Assembly: GCA_003504855.1 (NCBI GenBank)
Contig: DNZD01000212.1
Span: 1-5,664, forward strand
DNA from: Cytophagales bacterium
Lineage (GTDB): Bacteria; Bacteroidota; Bacteroidia; Cytophagales; Cyclobacteriaceae
Reading direction: 5' to 3'
Length of the DNA stretch: 5,664 nucleotides
Every line of letters starts with the position of its first letter. Position 1 is the stretch's first letter. The notes under the pieces are model-generated. The model searched no databases. It saw only the letters and a list, made by a program, of their open reading frames with translations, and was not told the DNA's origin. Below are positions 1 through 5,664 of this stretch, in pieces. The position numbers and the translations under genes are program-made.

Positions 1-757
1 ACCAATCATTAATGCCTGGCGTGGCGGTGAATTGGTCGTTGCCCGTAGCCTTTGCCGGAGATTCAGTATACCTTCCATCTTTAGTACTAAACGCGTTGTT
101 TCCCAGCGACTTATACTCTTTGGGAACACTGAAAGCCAGGCCAGGCAGGTAGTAGAAATTGTTATTAGGATCAAATGCTTTGTGGGTATCATCGCCATCG
201 CCAAGGTCCTTGACACCCTCCGACTTGGCATCCGAATGGTAGGTACGTGCCACGTGGTTGGGCACGAAATCGATAATCACCTTGAGGTTATTTTGATGGG
301 TACGTTCCACCAGTCGCTCAAACTCCTGCATCCGGTTTTTTACATCCACCGCGAGATCAGGATTGACGTCATAATAGTCCTTAATCGCATAGGGTGAACC
401 GGCCCTTCCCTTCACCACGTCTGCATCATCGAGGGGAATGCCAAATGCCGTGTAGTCCGTGAGCAAAGCGTGCTCCAGAACACCGGTGTACCAAACGTGG
501 GTAATCCCCAGCTCAGAAATGGCTGTAAGTGCCTTATTGTCAATGTCTTCAAACTTACCAACGCCATTTTCCTCCAATGTCCCGTACGGTTTGTTCAGGG
601 ACTTGGTATTGGCAAAGAGACGGGTCATCATCTGGTAGATGACAACCTTTTTGTCAGTTGTTTTCATGGCTGGTACAGGTGGAATTTTTTCCTTGGGTGC
701 CGAGCATTGCCAAAGGCTAAGGGCAACGACGAGCAGGGTGGTGACGGCGCTTCGCAT
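1..757 (-). CDS. GH13 alpha-amylase family lipoprotein, N-terminal part (3' end outside window)
   Basis: Predicted alpha-1,4-glucan hydrolase of glycoside hydrolase family 13, acting outside the cytoplasm. Read on the minus strand from ATG at 757-755, the frame stays open for 252 codons to the left edge, so the gene is truncated by the window. Residues 1-17 form a signal peptide ending in LSLWQC, with Cys18 as the likely lipidated residue; Gln at -1 is not ideal. The catalytic barrel begins near residue 38 (VVIYQMMTRLF). It continues through LGITHVWYTGV (83-93) and the hallmark GH13 conserved region I, DFVPNH, at 163-168. The sequence ends at NDW (250-252), where related Bacteroidota amylases, as I recall them, continue with the next barrel strands. 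The nucleophile and acid/base residues would lie beyond the edge, so activity cannot be verified. An internal Met31 (667-665) could start translation but would discard the signal peptide, so 757 is preferred. No strong Shine-Dalgarno is present. No SusC/SusD-type partner is visible. Confidence 0.9.
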   Translation of the reverse strand, partial: MRSAVTTLLVVALSLWQCSAPKEKIPPVPAMKTTDKKVVIYQMMTRLFANTKSLNKPYGTLEENGVGKFEDIDNKALTAISELGITHVWYTGVLEHALLTDYTAFGIPLDDADVVKGRAGSPYAIKDYYDVNPDLAVDVKNRMQEFERLVERTHQNNLKVIIDFVPNHVARTYHSDAKSEGVKDLGDGDDTHKAFDPNNNFYYLPGLAFSVPKEYKSLGNNAFSTKDGRYTESPAKATGNDQFTATPGINDW

Positions 758-768
758 AGATTGAGGTA

Positions 769-798
769 CAAGATAGTGGCGAGGGCCCGACGAACAAA
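769..798 (-). promoter_or_regulatory. Candidate Bacteroidota-type promoter for the amylase gene
   Basis: On the minus strand, TTTG (798-795) is followed after exactly 19 nt by TATCTTG (775-769). This resembles the known Bacteroidota pattern of TTTG at about -33 and TAnnTTTG at about -7, although the second box lacks one T. It lies just upstream of the amylase ATG at 757, which implies a very short leader of a few nucleotides. That is the main reason for caution. The match is by eye only. Confidence 0.35.
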
Positions 799-803
799 GG
801 ACA

Positions 804-821
804 ACGGGCAAGAATGCCCGT
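804..821 (-). terminator. Perfect 7-bp hairpin between the DsrE-like gene and the amylase gene; weak terminator candidate
   Basis: ACGGGCA (804-810) and TGCCCGT (815-821) are perfect inverted repeats around a 4-nt loop. On the minus strand the hairpin lies 32 nt past the stop codon of the DsrE-like gene, and the following bases (TGTCCTTTGTT) are only moderately T-rich. It may be a weak intrinsic terminator for that gene. It also lies directly upstream of the candidate amylase promoter, so it could instead be an operator. The hairpin is certain as sequence; its role is inferred. Confidence 0.4.
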
Positions 822-853
822 GGATTACCGCAATCGGTTGCTATCGGGAAAGA

Positions 854-1720
854 CTAGTCGTTTTTGACCGTCATCAAAGAATATCCCTTTGCCTGGTGAC
901 TCGTGATCACCGTTTGGGCTGTGAGGGCAAGCTTTACTTCCGGCAGCAGCATAGACTTATCCACCTTCATAAAGGTGCTGATCTGACCACACATGATAAA
1001 TCGCACCCCTGCTTTGCTCAATTCATTGAGGATGGGGATGTTGGGGTTATTGGTATGATAGGTTGCCTGGTAGGCTTCGTTGGTAAGAAACGTCTTTACG
1101 GCACGGCCATGGATAGCCAGGACAAAGTGGATATTGCTTAGCGGTATACCTGATGCAACGTGCAGGTTGAGAACCCTCCCCACCTGCTGAAGTCCCCAGT
1201 TGATGGCCGATGAGTCTACCACATCTTTCTTACGTTCTGTATAGGAAGTAAAGTCGAACACCACATTGTAGTTCAGTTTGGGATCCGGTGTTTCGTCTAT
1301 GCCGGCGACCTGAAATACGAAGGCGCCATTGTCGTGTATGACTGGAAAGGTGACGCCGCGCCGGCGTACACTGTCGCGTGACGTCTTGCAGAATTGCCGG
1401 TAGTTGCCGAATTGAACAGGAAACTGCTTTTCAACACGGGCCATGAATTCATTCCGTGCCTCAACGAGTTTCGCTTCGCTTTCCACTCCAAAGTCATAGG
1501 TCAGCGTAAGTCGTGTTCCTTTGACTGCATCAGCATATTCCCAGTTGGATATCCTGCCCTCCTTCGCGATCTGGTCCCAAACAGGTTTGAACGTCTGCAC
1601 CGCACTTCTCACAGCCGGTACGTTGGCCGAATCGCAATGAATGGTTGAACGGATGATCAAACCCTGGCCAAAAGTGTTCAGGGTCAGAACAGCAAGGAGG
1701 ATGAAGACCAGCTTTTTCAT
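854..1720 (-). CDS. Exported protein with C-terminal DsrE/DsrF-like domain
   Basis: 288-residue protein starting with ATG at 1720-1718. Residues 1-19 form a classical signal peptide (two lysines, hydrophobic core, likely cleavage after FGQ), so the mature protein should be periplasmic. The C-terminal half, about 150-285, resembles the DsrE/DsrF-like family (COG1416 type). It shows a YNVVFDFT strand, INWGLQQVGRVLNL (173-186), the AIHG segment (202-205), YHTNNPNI (221-228), AGVRFIMCGQ (237-246) with the family cysteine at Cys244, and the typical closing LLPEVKLAL (258-266). DsrE-fold proteins include sulfur-relay proteins that carry persulfide on a cysteine, but many members of this branch are uncharacterised, so no reaction is assigned. 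The N-terminal half (about 22-145) is not recognised. It contains Cys29 and Cys111 and could be a small alpha/beta domain. The gene is divergent from the lipoprotein gene at 1827 and upstream of the amylase on the same strand, 96 nt away. Confidence 0.8.
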   Translation of the reverse strand: MKKLVFILLAVLTLNTFGQGLIIRSTIHCDSANVPAVRSAVQTFKPVWDQIAKEGRISNWEYADAVKGTRLTLTYDFGVESEAKLVEARNEFMARVEKQFPVQFGNYRQFCKTSRDSVRRRGVTFPVIHDNGAFVFQVAGIDETPDPKLNYNVVFDFTSYTERKKDVVDSSAINWGLQQVGRVLNLHVASGIPLSNIHFVLAIHGRAVKTFLTNEAYQATYHTNNPNIPILNELSKAGVRFIMCGQISTFMKVDKSMLLPEVKLALTAQTVITSHQAKGYSLMTVKND

Positions 1721-1724
1721 TGGA

Positions 1725-1755
1725 TAAGATTAGGCATAAAGCCAACGAATGTCAA
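1725..1755 (-). promoter_or_regulatory. Candidate promoter for the DsrE-like gene
   Basis: On the minus strand, TTGACA (1755-1750) is followed after 17 nt by TAATCT (1732-1727), extending to TAATCTTA. Read in Bacteroidota style this is TTG, 20 nt, then TAATCTTA, a partial match to TAnnTTTG. The boxes end 4 nt before the ATG at 1720, so the transcript would be nearly leaderless. That weakens the call. Confidence 0.3.
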
Positions 1756-1826
1756 TCCGCTGATCGAATTGATTTAGTTACCTTTTTGCTTGTTCAGTCA
1801 TAAACATGGAGTAAACATTAAACTAT

Positions 1827-2216
1827 TTGCAGTACTTAAAAGCCATATTCTTTACAACCCTGATTGGAGTCTGTATTTCTTGCTCAGATGATCACGTTGA
1901 ATTGACCCGGGAGCAGGAACTCCAGCACCTGAAAGAGCAATGGTCCAAAATTGAGAGTCTTGCCATGAACGCATCATGCACAGATTCATCCGGTTGGGCT
2001 TTTACTTTCTATGGCACCCGATGCTGTGGTGGTCCGGTTGGCTATATCATTTATTCGACAACCATAGATACAACCGCGTTTCTCAAAGAGATTGAATCCT
2101 ATAACCGGGCCCAGAAAGAATTCATCACCAAATGGCCATGTAGTGGGCCTTGCTTCGTTCCGCCAACACCCACAGGCGTGGAGTGTGTAAACGGTGTTCC
2201 CGTCTTTACTTACTGA
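1827..2216 (+). CDS. Small cysteine-rich lipoprotein of unknown function
   Basis: 129-residue protein and the only plus-strand gene here. The start is TTG at 1827-1829. The nearest upstream in-frame ATG (1806) is followed by a stop after two codons, and starting at 1827 gives a well-formed lipoprotein signal. Residues 1-18 are hydrophobic and end in CISC, with Cys19 as the probable lipidated residue. SDD follows, which resembles the acidic lipoprotein export signal that sends Bacteroidota lipoproteins to the cell surface. A charged helical stretch (about 24-48) precedes a compact domain with WAFTFYGTRCCGGPVGYIIYS (57-77), an aromatic and charged helix (83-103), and a Pro/Cys-rich end closing with CVNGVPVFTY (120-129). 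The cysteines are at 16, 19, 51, 66, 67, 105, 109 and 120. The six after the lipid anchor suggest up to three disulfides. I recall similar small CGGP-containing hypothetical lipoproteins in Bacteroidota, but no function can be assigned. The gene is convergent with the transporter gene, with 16 nt between the stops. Confidence 0.8.
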   Translation: MQYLKAIFFTTLIGVCISCSDDHVELTREQELQHLKEQWSKIESLAMNASCTDSSGWAFTFYGTRCCGGPVGYIIYSTTIDTTAFLKEIESYNRAQKEFITKWPCSGPCFVPPTPTGVECVNGVPVFTY

Positions 2217-2232
2217 GGACTGCAGGCGAAGA

Positions 2233-3549
2233 TCAGAAGATTGCCCCTGCGATTGTACCGGTCATCATGGTGGCGAGTGATGCGGCAATCATGGCGCGCA
2301 TACCCAGCTTGGCCAAATCACCCTGACGCGAAGGCGCCATGCCACCGATGCCTCCGATCTGAATGGCGATCGAACTGAAGTTGGCAAAACCACACAACGC
2401 ATAGGTGGAAATACGAATGGCTTTCTCACTGAGCACACCCGAAGCTTTCATGTTGGCAAGATCGAGGTAGGCGACAAATTCATTGATCACCATCTTCTGG
2501 CCCAGCAAACTTCCCACCTGCAGCGATTCATCCCAACCTACGCCGATGATGAAGGCAAAGATGCGGAAGACTTGTCCCAGGATATATTGCAATGAAAATC
2601 CGGTATAGGTACCGTTGGTTGATTGGGTAACAAACTCATTAAGTCCGGTGTAGGCGCCGATGAGGTCCACCAATATCCAGTTGAGGGCATAGATCACCGC
2701 GATGAAGGCGAGGAGCATGGCACCAATGTTGAGGGCCAGTTTCAAACCGTCTGCTGCACCATTGGCCAACGCATCAATCACGCCTGAACCAATCTGTTCT
2801 TTGTTGACCTGAAGTTGTGAGTCAATTTTGTCTCGTTCAGTTTCCGGGTAGAACATCTTCGACAATACGATAGCCGCCGGGGCATTCATGATCGATGCGC
2901 TGAGCAGATAGGAAGCGTATTTCGCCTGTTCAACCGGATCGCCGCCACCCAAAAATGACACATAGGCAGCCAATACACTGCCTGCGAGCGTTGCCATACC
3001 TCCTACCATCACACAATGCAATTCAGACTGCGTCATGCGGGCAATGAAGGGCCTGATGAGCAACGGGGCTTCCGTTTGTCCCATGAAAATGTTGGCAGAC
3101 GCTGAGAGACTTTCTGAACCTGACAGGCGCATGGTGCGTGCCATCAGCCAGGCGAAAGCAAATACAACTTTCTGCAGGATACCCAAATAGTATAAACCGG
3201 CTGTAACGGCCGAGAAGAAGATGACAGTAGGCAATGCCTGAAAGGCGAAAAGGAATCCCAGGTTATGTCTGACACCGGTAGTACCATCGCTGTTGAGCGA
3301 AAGATCACCGTAGAGAAAGGCAGCGCCCTTTTGTGCAAAGCTCAGGAACTTGACAAAACCTTCACTCATGGCCACGAAAGCCTGTTGTGCTAACTCCACT
3401 TTGCCAATCAGCAAACCAAATACAATCTGGATGGAAACTCCGATGATGACCAGGCGCCAGTCCACGGCCTTTCGGTTGGCCGAAAAGAGATAGGCTATTC
3501 CAATAATGAAGAGCAGTCCGCCCAGGGCACGAATGTAGTCGATCAGCAC
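2233..3549 (-). CDS. nupC: Concentrative nucleoside transporter, NupC/CNT family
   Basis: Inner-membrane importer of nucleosides driven by a Na+ or H+ gradient. The 438 residues match the usual length of bacterial CNT proteins (about 400-430) and contain many hydrophobic segments. Ligand-site residues known from the Vibrio cholerae CNT structure can be placed: GQTE at 157-160 (Q158, T159, E160) and V192 around the base, and E357 (VINEF) with N390 and S393 (FANFSS) around the ribose. Other family blocks are SIMNAPAAIVLSK (219-231), NGAADGLKLALNIGAM (263-278) and GGIGGMAPSRQGDLAKLG (399-416). The start is GTG at 3549-3547; upstream the frame meets a TGA (3576-3574) with no ATG between, and the next in-frame Met is at 61, too far in. 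No Shine-Dalgarno is visible. The gene lies 35 nt after the nuclease gene on the same strand and is probably cotranscribed with it. Nucleoside specificity and coupling ion cannot be read from the sequence. Confidence 0.95.
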   Translation of the reverse strand: MLIDYIRALGGLLFIIGIAYLFSANRKAVDWRLVIIGVSIQIVFGLLIGKVELAQQAFVAMSEGFVKFLSFAQKGAAFLYGDLSLNSDGTTGVRHNLGFLFAFQALPTVIFFSAVTAGLYYLGILQKVVFAFAWLMARTMRLSGSESLSASANIFMGQTEAPLLIRPFIARMTQSELHCVMVGGMATLAGSVLAAYVSFLGGGDPVEQAKYASYLLSASIMNAPAAIVLSKMFYPETERDKIDSQLQVNKEQIGSGVIDALANGAADGLKLALNIGAMLLAFIAVIYALNWILVDLIGAYTGLNEFVTQSTNGTYTGFSLQYILGQVFRIFAFIIGVGWDESLQVGSLLGQKMVINEFVAYLDLANMKASGVLSEKAIRISTYALCGFANFSSIAIQIGGIGGMAPSRQGDLAKLGMRAMIAASLATMMTGTIAGAIF

Positions 3550-3584
3550 GGCGTTGGGTTTGAGGTCAGGAGATCAGTCGGTTG

Positions 3585-4214
3585 TTAGTTTCGCTTGCCC
3601 AACTCATCGCGGAGTTTGGCTGCGCGCTCATAATCTTCTTTTTCGATGGCATCCTTGAGGAGCTCATTCAACTTCTCCACGGAATAACTTTTGTAGTCAT
3701 CCCCTTTCTTCGACGACTCCTTTTTCACCTTCACCTTCTTCTCGGCGGGTGGCTCTGCTTTCTCTCTTTCCTTTTCCTTCTCTTCCTCGTCTTCCTCGTC
3801 GGTGAGAACGATACCTGCTTCGGCGAGAATATTCTCATACGTATAAATCGGTGCGTCGAAACGCAGCCCCACGGCAATGGCGTCCGAAGGTCTTGCATCC
3901 ACTTCCGACTTCTTCAGGCCATCACTGCAGACAATCTTGGCAAAGAATACACCTTCCTTGAGGTCAGAGATAATGATCTCTTCCACATGAAAATGAAAGG
4001 AATTGGCGAATGCCTTAAACAGGTCATGCGTCATGGGCCGGTTAGGCACAATCTTCTCAATTTCGATAGCAATAGCCTGGGCTTCAAACATACCGATGAT
4101 GATCGGCAGCCTGCGATTTCCTTCTGTTTCTCCCAGTACAAGGGCGAATGATCCGGTCTGTGACTGACTGGATGACAACCCCAGAATTTCAAGCTTTATT
4201 TTTTTCAACGACAC
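3585..4214 (-). CDS. Bifunctional nuclease (BFN/DUF151) with C-terminal UVR motif
   Basis: 209-residue protein, predicted cytoplasmic. Residues 1-135 form the bifunctional nuclease domain (DUF151), with family blocks KKIKLEILGLS (4-14), LPIIIGMFEAQAIAIEIE (36-53), PMTHDLFK (60-67) and the hallmark DARPSDAIAVGLRF (106-119). Plant members are reported to cleave both RNA and DNA, and the bacterial role is poorly defined. A very acidic then basic linker (about 139-172) leads to a UVR-type motif (about 175-208, SVEKLNELLKDAIEKEDYERAAKLRDEL), the helical hairpin known from UvrB/UvrC as a protein-contact element. This two-part architecture is common in Bacteroidota. The start is uncertain: GTG at 4214-4212 has AAAGG a few bases upstream, while TTG at 4208-4206 would give the MKKIKLEIL start I recall for relatives. 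It follows the terminator after etfA and is 35 nt upstream of nupC. Confidence 0.9.
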   Translation of the reverse strand: MSLKKIKLEILGLSSSQSQTGSFALVLGETEGNRRLPIIIGMFEAQAIAIEIEKIVPNRPMTHDLFKAFANSFHFHVEEIIISDLKEGVFFAKIVCSDGLKKSEVDARPSDAIAVGLRFDAPIYTYENILAEAGIVLTDEEDEEEKEKEREKAEPPAEKKVKVKKESSKKGDDYKSYSVEKLNELLKDAIEKEDYERAAKLRDELGKRN

Positions 4215-4239
4215 CTTGCCTTTACGAGCTACGATATTA

Positions 4240-4270
4240 TAAAAATCAGGGCACGAAACCTGTTGCCCTG
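4240..4270 (-). terminator. Intrinsic terminator downstream of etfA
   Basis: On the minus strand, CAGGGCA (4270-4264) pairs perfectly with TGCCCTG (4253-4247) around a 10-nt loop and is followed at once by ATTTTTA. The 7-bp GC-rich stem plus U-tract is a classic rho-independent terminator, starting 6 nt after the etfA stop. It should separate the etfBA transcript from the nuclease-transporter genes unless it is leaky. The TATAAT just downstream (4241-4236) could be part of a promoter for the nuclease, but no convincing upstream box was found. Confidence 0.75.
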
Positions 4271-4276
4271 GAACAA

Positions 4277-5230
4277 TTATTTGGCAGCCTTCAGAGCCGC
4301 CGTCAGTTTCGGAATTACTTCAAATGCATCCCCGACAATCCCGTAGTCGGCAGCCTTGAAGAACGGAGCCTCCGGATCTTTATTGATCACGACGATGCAT
4401 TTTGATGAGTTTACGCCAGCCAGGTGCTGAATGGCACCAGAAATACCAATGGCCACATATAATTGCGGTGCCACCTTTACTCCGGTCTGACCCACATGTT
4501 CGTGGTGCGGTCGCCATCCCATGTCTGATACAGGCTTGCTACAACCCGTTGCTGCCCCGAGGGTCTTGGCTAATTCCTCGACAATGCCCCAGTGCTCGGG
4601 ACCTTTCATCCCGCGTCCACCACTCACCACAATATTGGCTTCCGGCAGCGAAATCTCACCACTGGCTTTCTCTTTGGATAATGTCTTGGTAGTAAAGTCA
4701 GCCGGATTGAGCGTCGGCGCGAAGGCTGTTAACGCAACCGGTGCTCCTGTTTCTTTCAGCTCGGCTGCATTCTTGCGGATGGCAAGGACCTTCTTGGGTG
4801 AGGTCATCTCCAGAAACGCAAATGCTTTACCCGTATAGATGCTGCGCTTCACCACGAATCCGGCACTGGTATTAGGCAGTTCAACAATGTTGGATGCAAA
4901 TGCTGCACCTGCCTTTACCGCCACCTTGGCGCCAACCGGTGTGCCCAGGGATGAACCGGCCAGAACAAGATTGTCAGCATTTTCCTGTTGCATGGCCTGT
5001 ACCAAAACGGATGCATATACCTGAATAACAGGTTGATCCAGACGGGCATCTGCAACATGTAACACTTTTGATGCACCATACTTGCCGGCTGCCTCAAGCT
5101 CTGTTTTATCAATGGTACCCAAACCAATGGCTACTACGTTACCGCCCAGGCCCTTTGCAAAAGCGACTGCCTCCAGGGAAGTCTTCTTGACTTTGCCCTC
5201 CGCACTTTCAATGAATACAAGACTTGTCAT
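4277..5230 (-). CDS. etfA: Electron transfer flavoprotein subunit alpha
   Basis: 317 residues, the normal length for EtfA. With EtfB it forms the FAD-containing heterodimer that takes electrons from acyl-CoA and related dehydrogenases and passes them to ETF:quinone oxidoreductase or another acceptor. The N-terminal alpha/beta domain (about 1-185) contains NLVLAGSSLGTPVGAKVAVKAG (87-108). The C-terminal FAD domain (about 193-317) carries VVSGGRG (201-207), VGQTG (246-250), the very conserved IGISGAIQHLAG (261-272, His269) and INKDPEAPFFKAADYGIVGD (282-301). The residue before the VSD segment is Lys232 (GCSK), where human and many proteobacterial EtfA proteins have the flavin-contacting Arg of GASR; PHHEH (241-245) replaces the usual PNDxQ. 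I believe both are usual in Bacteroidota. The start is ATG at 5230-5228, 21 nt after the etfB stop, consistent with an operon. A terminator follows the gene. Confidence 0.97.
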   Translation of the reverse strand: MTSLVFIESAEGKVKKTSLEAVAFAKGLGGNVVAIGLGTIDKTELEAAGKYGASKVLHVADARLDQPVIQVYASVLVQAMQQENADNLVLAGSSLGTPVGAKVAVKAGAAFASNIVELPNTSAGFVVKRSIYTGKAFAFLEMTSPKKVLAIRKNAAELKETGAPVALTAFAPTLNPADFTTKTLSKEKASGEISLPEANIVVSGGRGMKGPEHWGIVEELAKTLGAATGCSKPVSDMGWRPHHEHVGQTGVKVAPQLYVAIGISGAIQHLAGVNSSKCIVVINKDPEAPFFKAADYGIVGDAFEVIPKLTAALKAAK

Positions 5231-5251
5231 AGCTTATTTTCTTTATGATGA

Positions 5252-5664
5252 TCAGAGCACTTTCGCCTCTGTTTTCAATAGCGTAACCAATTCCCCTACG
5301 TTGTCTGCTGATACCATCCGCACCGCACTCTTCGGAGCGGGCAATTCGTATTTCTTCAGGCTGGCAGCAGAAGTGACCGCCTTCGCTTCAACTACTTTCA
5401 ACGGTTTGGTGCGGGCACTCATGATACCCCGCATATTGGGAATCTTCCATTCTGCGATCGGCTCCTGACATCCAGCCACCAGCGGCAAATTGGCTTCGAC
5501 CATCTCCTTACCCCCTTCGATTTCCTGGGCCATCTTTACCACGGTACCCTCAATATCAAGTTTCATCACAGGCGATAAAGAAGGGATGCCGAGCATCTCA
5601 CCTACCATAGCATGCACCACGCCGCCATTGAAATCAATTGACTCGCGGCCCATCAGAATCAGGT
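5252..5664 (-). CDS. etfB: Electron transfer flavoprotein subunit beta, C-terminal part (5' end outside window)
   Basis: The frame is open from the right edge to a TGA at 5254-5252, covering roughly the last 137 residues of EtfB. The Met at 5653 is internal: the preceding codons read LIL without a stop, giving LILMGRESID, the usual EtfB strand before the nucleotide-binding loop. The segment includes SIDFNGGVVHAMVGEMLGIP, then the KLDIEGT strand, EANLPLVAGCQEPIAEW, and PNMRGIMSARTKPL, which corresponds to the partner-recognition loop region of ETF. The AMP-binding loop typical of human-type EtfB (DDDxNQTGxM) is replaced by DFNGGVVHAM, a form I associate with Bacteroidota. It is encoded immediately upstream of etfA (21-nt gap) in the common etfB-etfA order. 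Whether this ETF is bifurcating cannot be judged because the N-terminus is missing. Confidence 0.93.
   Translation of the reverse strand, partial: LILMGRESIDFNGGVVHAMVGEMLGIPSLSPVMKLDIEGTVVKMAQEIEGGKEMVEANLPLVAGCQEPIAEWKIPNMRGIMSARTKPLKVVEAKAVTSAASLKKYELPAPKSAVRMVSADNVGELVTLLKTEAKVL

Noticed and set aside
32..397. 121-codon plus-strand open frame at the left end
   Set aside because: It lies wholly antisense to the GH13 gene, whose conserved region I is unmistakable.
470..1141. 223-codon plus-strand open frame spanning the amylase start and the DsrE-like gene
   Set aside because: It overlaps two well-supported minus-strand genes, crosses their intergenic gap, and its translation has no recognisable domain. 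It is an antisense shadow.
2185..2232. Possible bidirectional terminator between the convergent lipoprotein and nupC genes
   Set aside because: Only a 4-bp ACGG/CCGT stem inside the lipoprotein coding end was found, with no T-tract of useful length on either strand.
3582..4151. 189-codon plus-strand open frame with a very hydrophobic Leu/Phe stretch opposite the nuclease gene
   Set aside because: The apparent membrane segment is just the reverse complement of the Glu/Lys-rich linker of the nuclease. The nuclease has clear family motifs and this frame has none.
5082..5468. 128-codon plus-strand open frame across the etfB-etfA junction
   Set aside because: It is antisense to two conserved ETF genes and has no domain resemblance.
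1..5664. Mobile elements, CRISPR arrays, RNA genes, phage or defence systems
   Set aside because: No transposase, integrase, repeat-spacer pattern, terminal inverted repeats, tRNA-like cloverleaf or defence domain was seen. Nearly all bases are explained by conserved housekeeping or envelope genes.

Overview
The window looks like an ordinary chromosomal segment from a member of the phylum Bacteroidota, probably a Cytophagales-like or Chitinophaga-like environmental bacterium. This rests on protein style (lipoprotein signals with acidic residues after the cysteine, EtfA and EtfB sequences of the Bacteroidota type, a bifunctional nuclease fused to a UVR motif), on weak or absent Shine-Dalgarno sequences, and on candidate TTTG / TAnnTTTG-like promoters. 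The assignment comes from recalled family resemblance, not from a search.

Layout from left to right. (1) 1-757, minus strand: the N-terminal 252 codons of a GH13 alpha-amylase-type lipoprotein, running off the left edge. (2) 758-853: a short gap with a perfect 7-bp hairpin and a candidate promoter for the amylase gene. (3) 854-1720, minus: an exported protein with a C-terminal DsrE/DsrF-like domain and an unrecognised N-terminal half. (4) 1721-1826: a divergent intergenic region with a candidate minus-strand promoter. (5) 1827-2216, plus: a small cysteine-rich lipoprotein of unknown function with a TTG start, the only plus-strand gene. (6) 2233-3549, minus: a concentrative nucleoside transporter (NupC/CNT family). 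(7) 3585-4214, minus: a bifunctional nuclease (BFN/DUF151) with a UVR tail. (8) 4240-4270: a good intrinsic terminator for the ETF genes. (9) 4277-5230 and 5252-5664, minus: etfA and the C-terminal part of etfB, running off the right edge.

Functionally, etfB-etfA encode the two subunits of the electron transfer flavoprotein and form an operon closed by the terminator. The nuclease and the nucleoside transporter follow on the same strand, 35 nt apart, and probably form a second unit. A link to nucleic-acid or nucleoside metabolism is suggested only by adjacency. The exported DsrE-like protein, the small lipoprotein and the amylase are envelope or secreted proteins with no visible functional connection.

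I found no mobile element, CRISPR array, tRNA/rRNA, phage gene or defence system, and no convincing new multi-gene system. The least explained items are the exported two-part DsrE-like protein and the small eight-cysteine lipoprotein.
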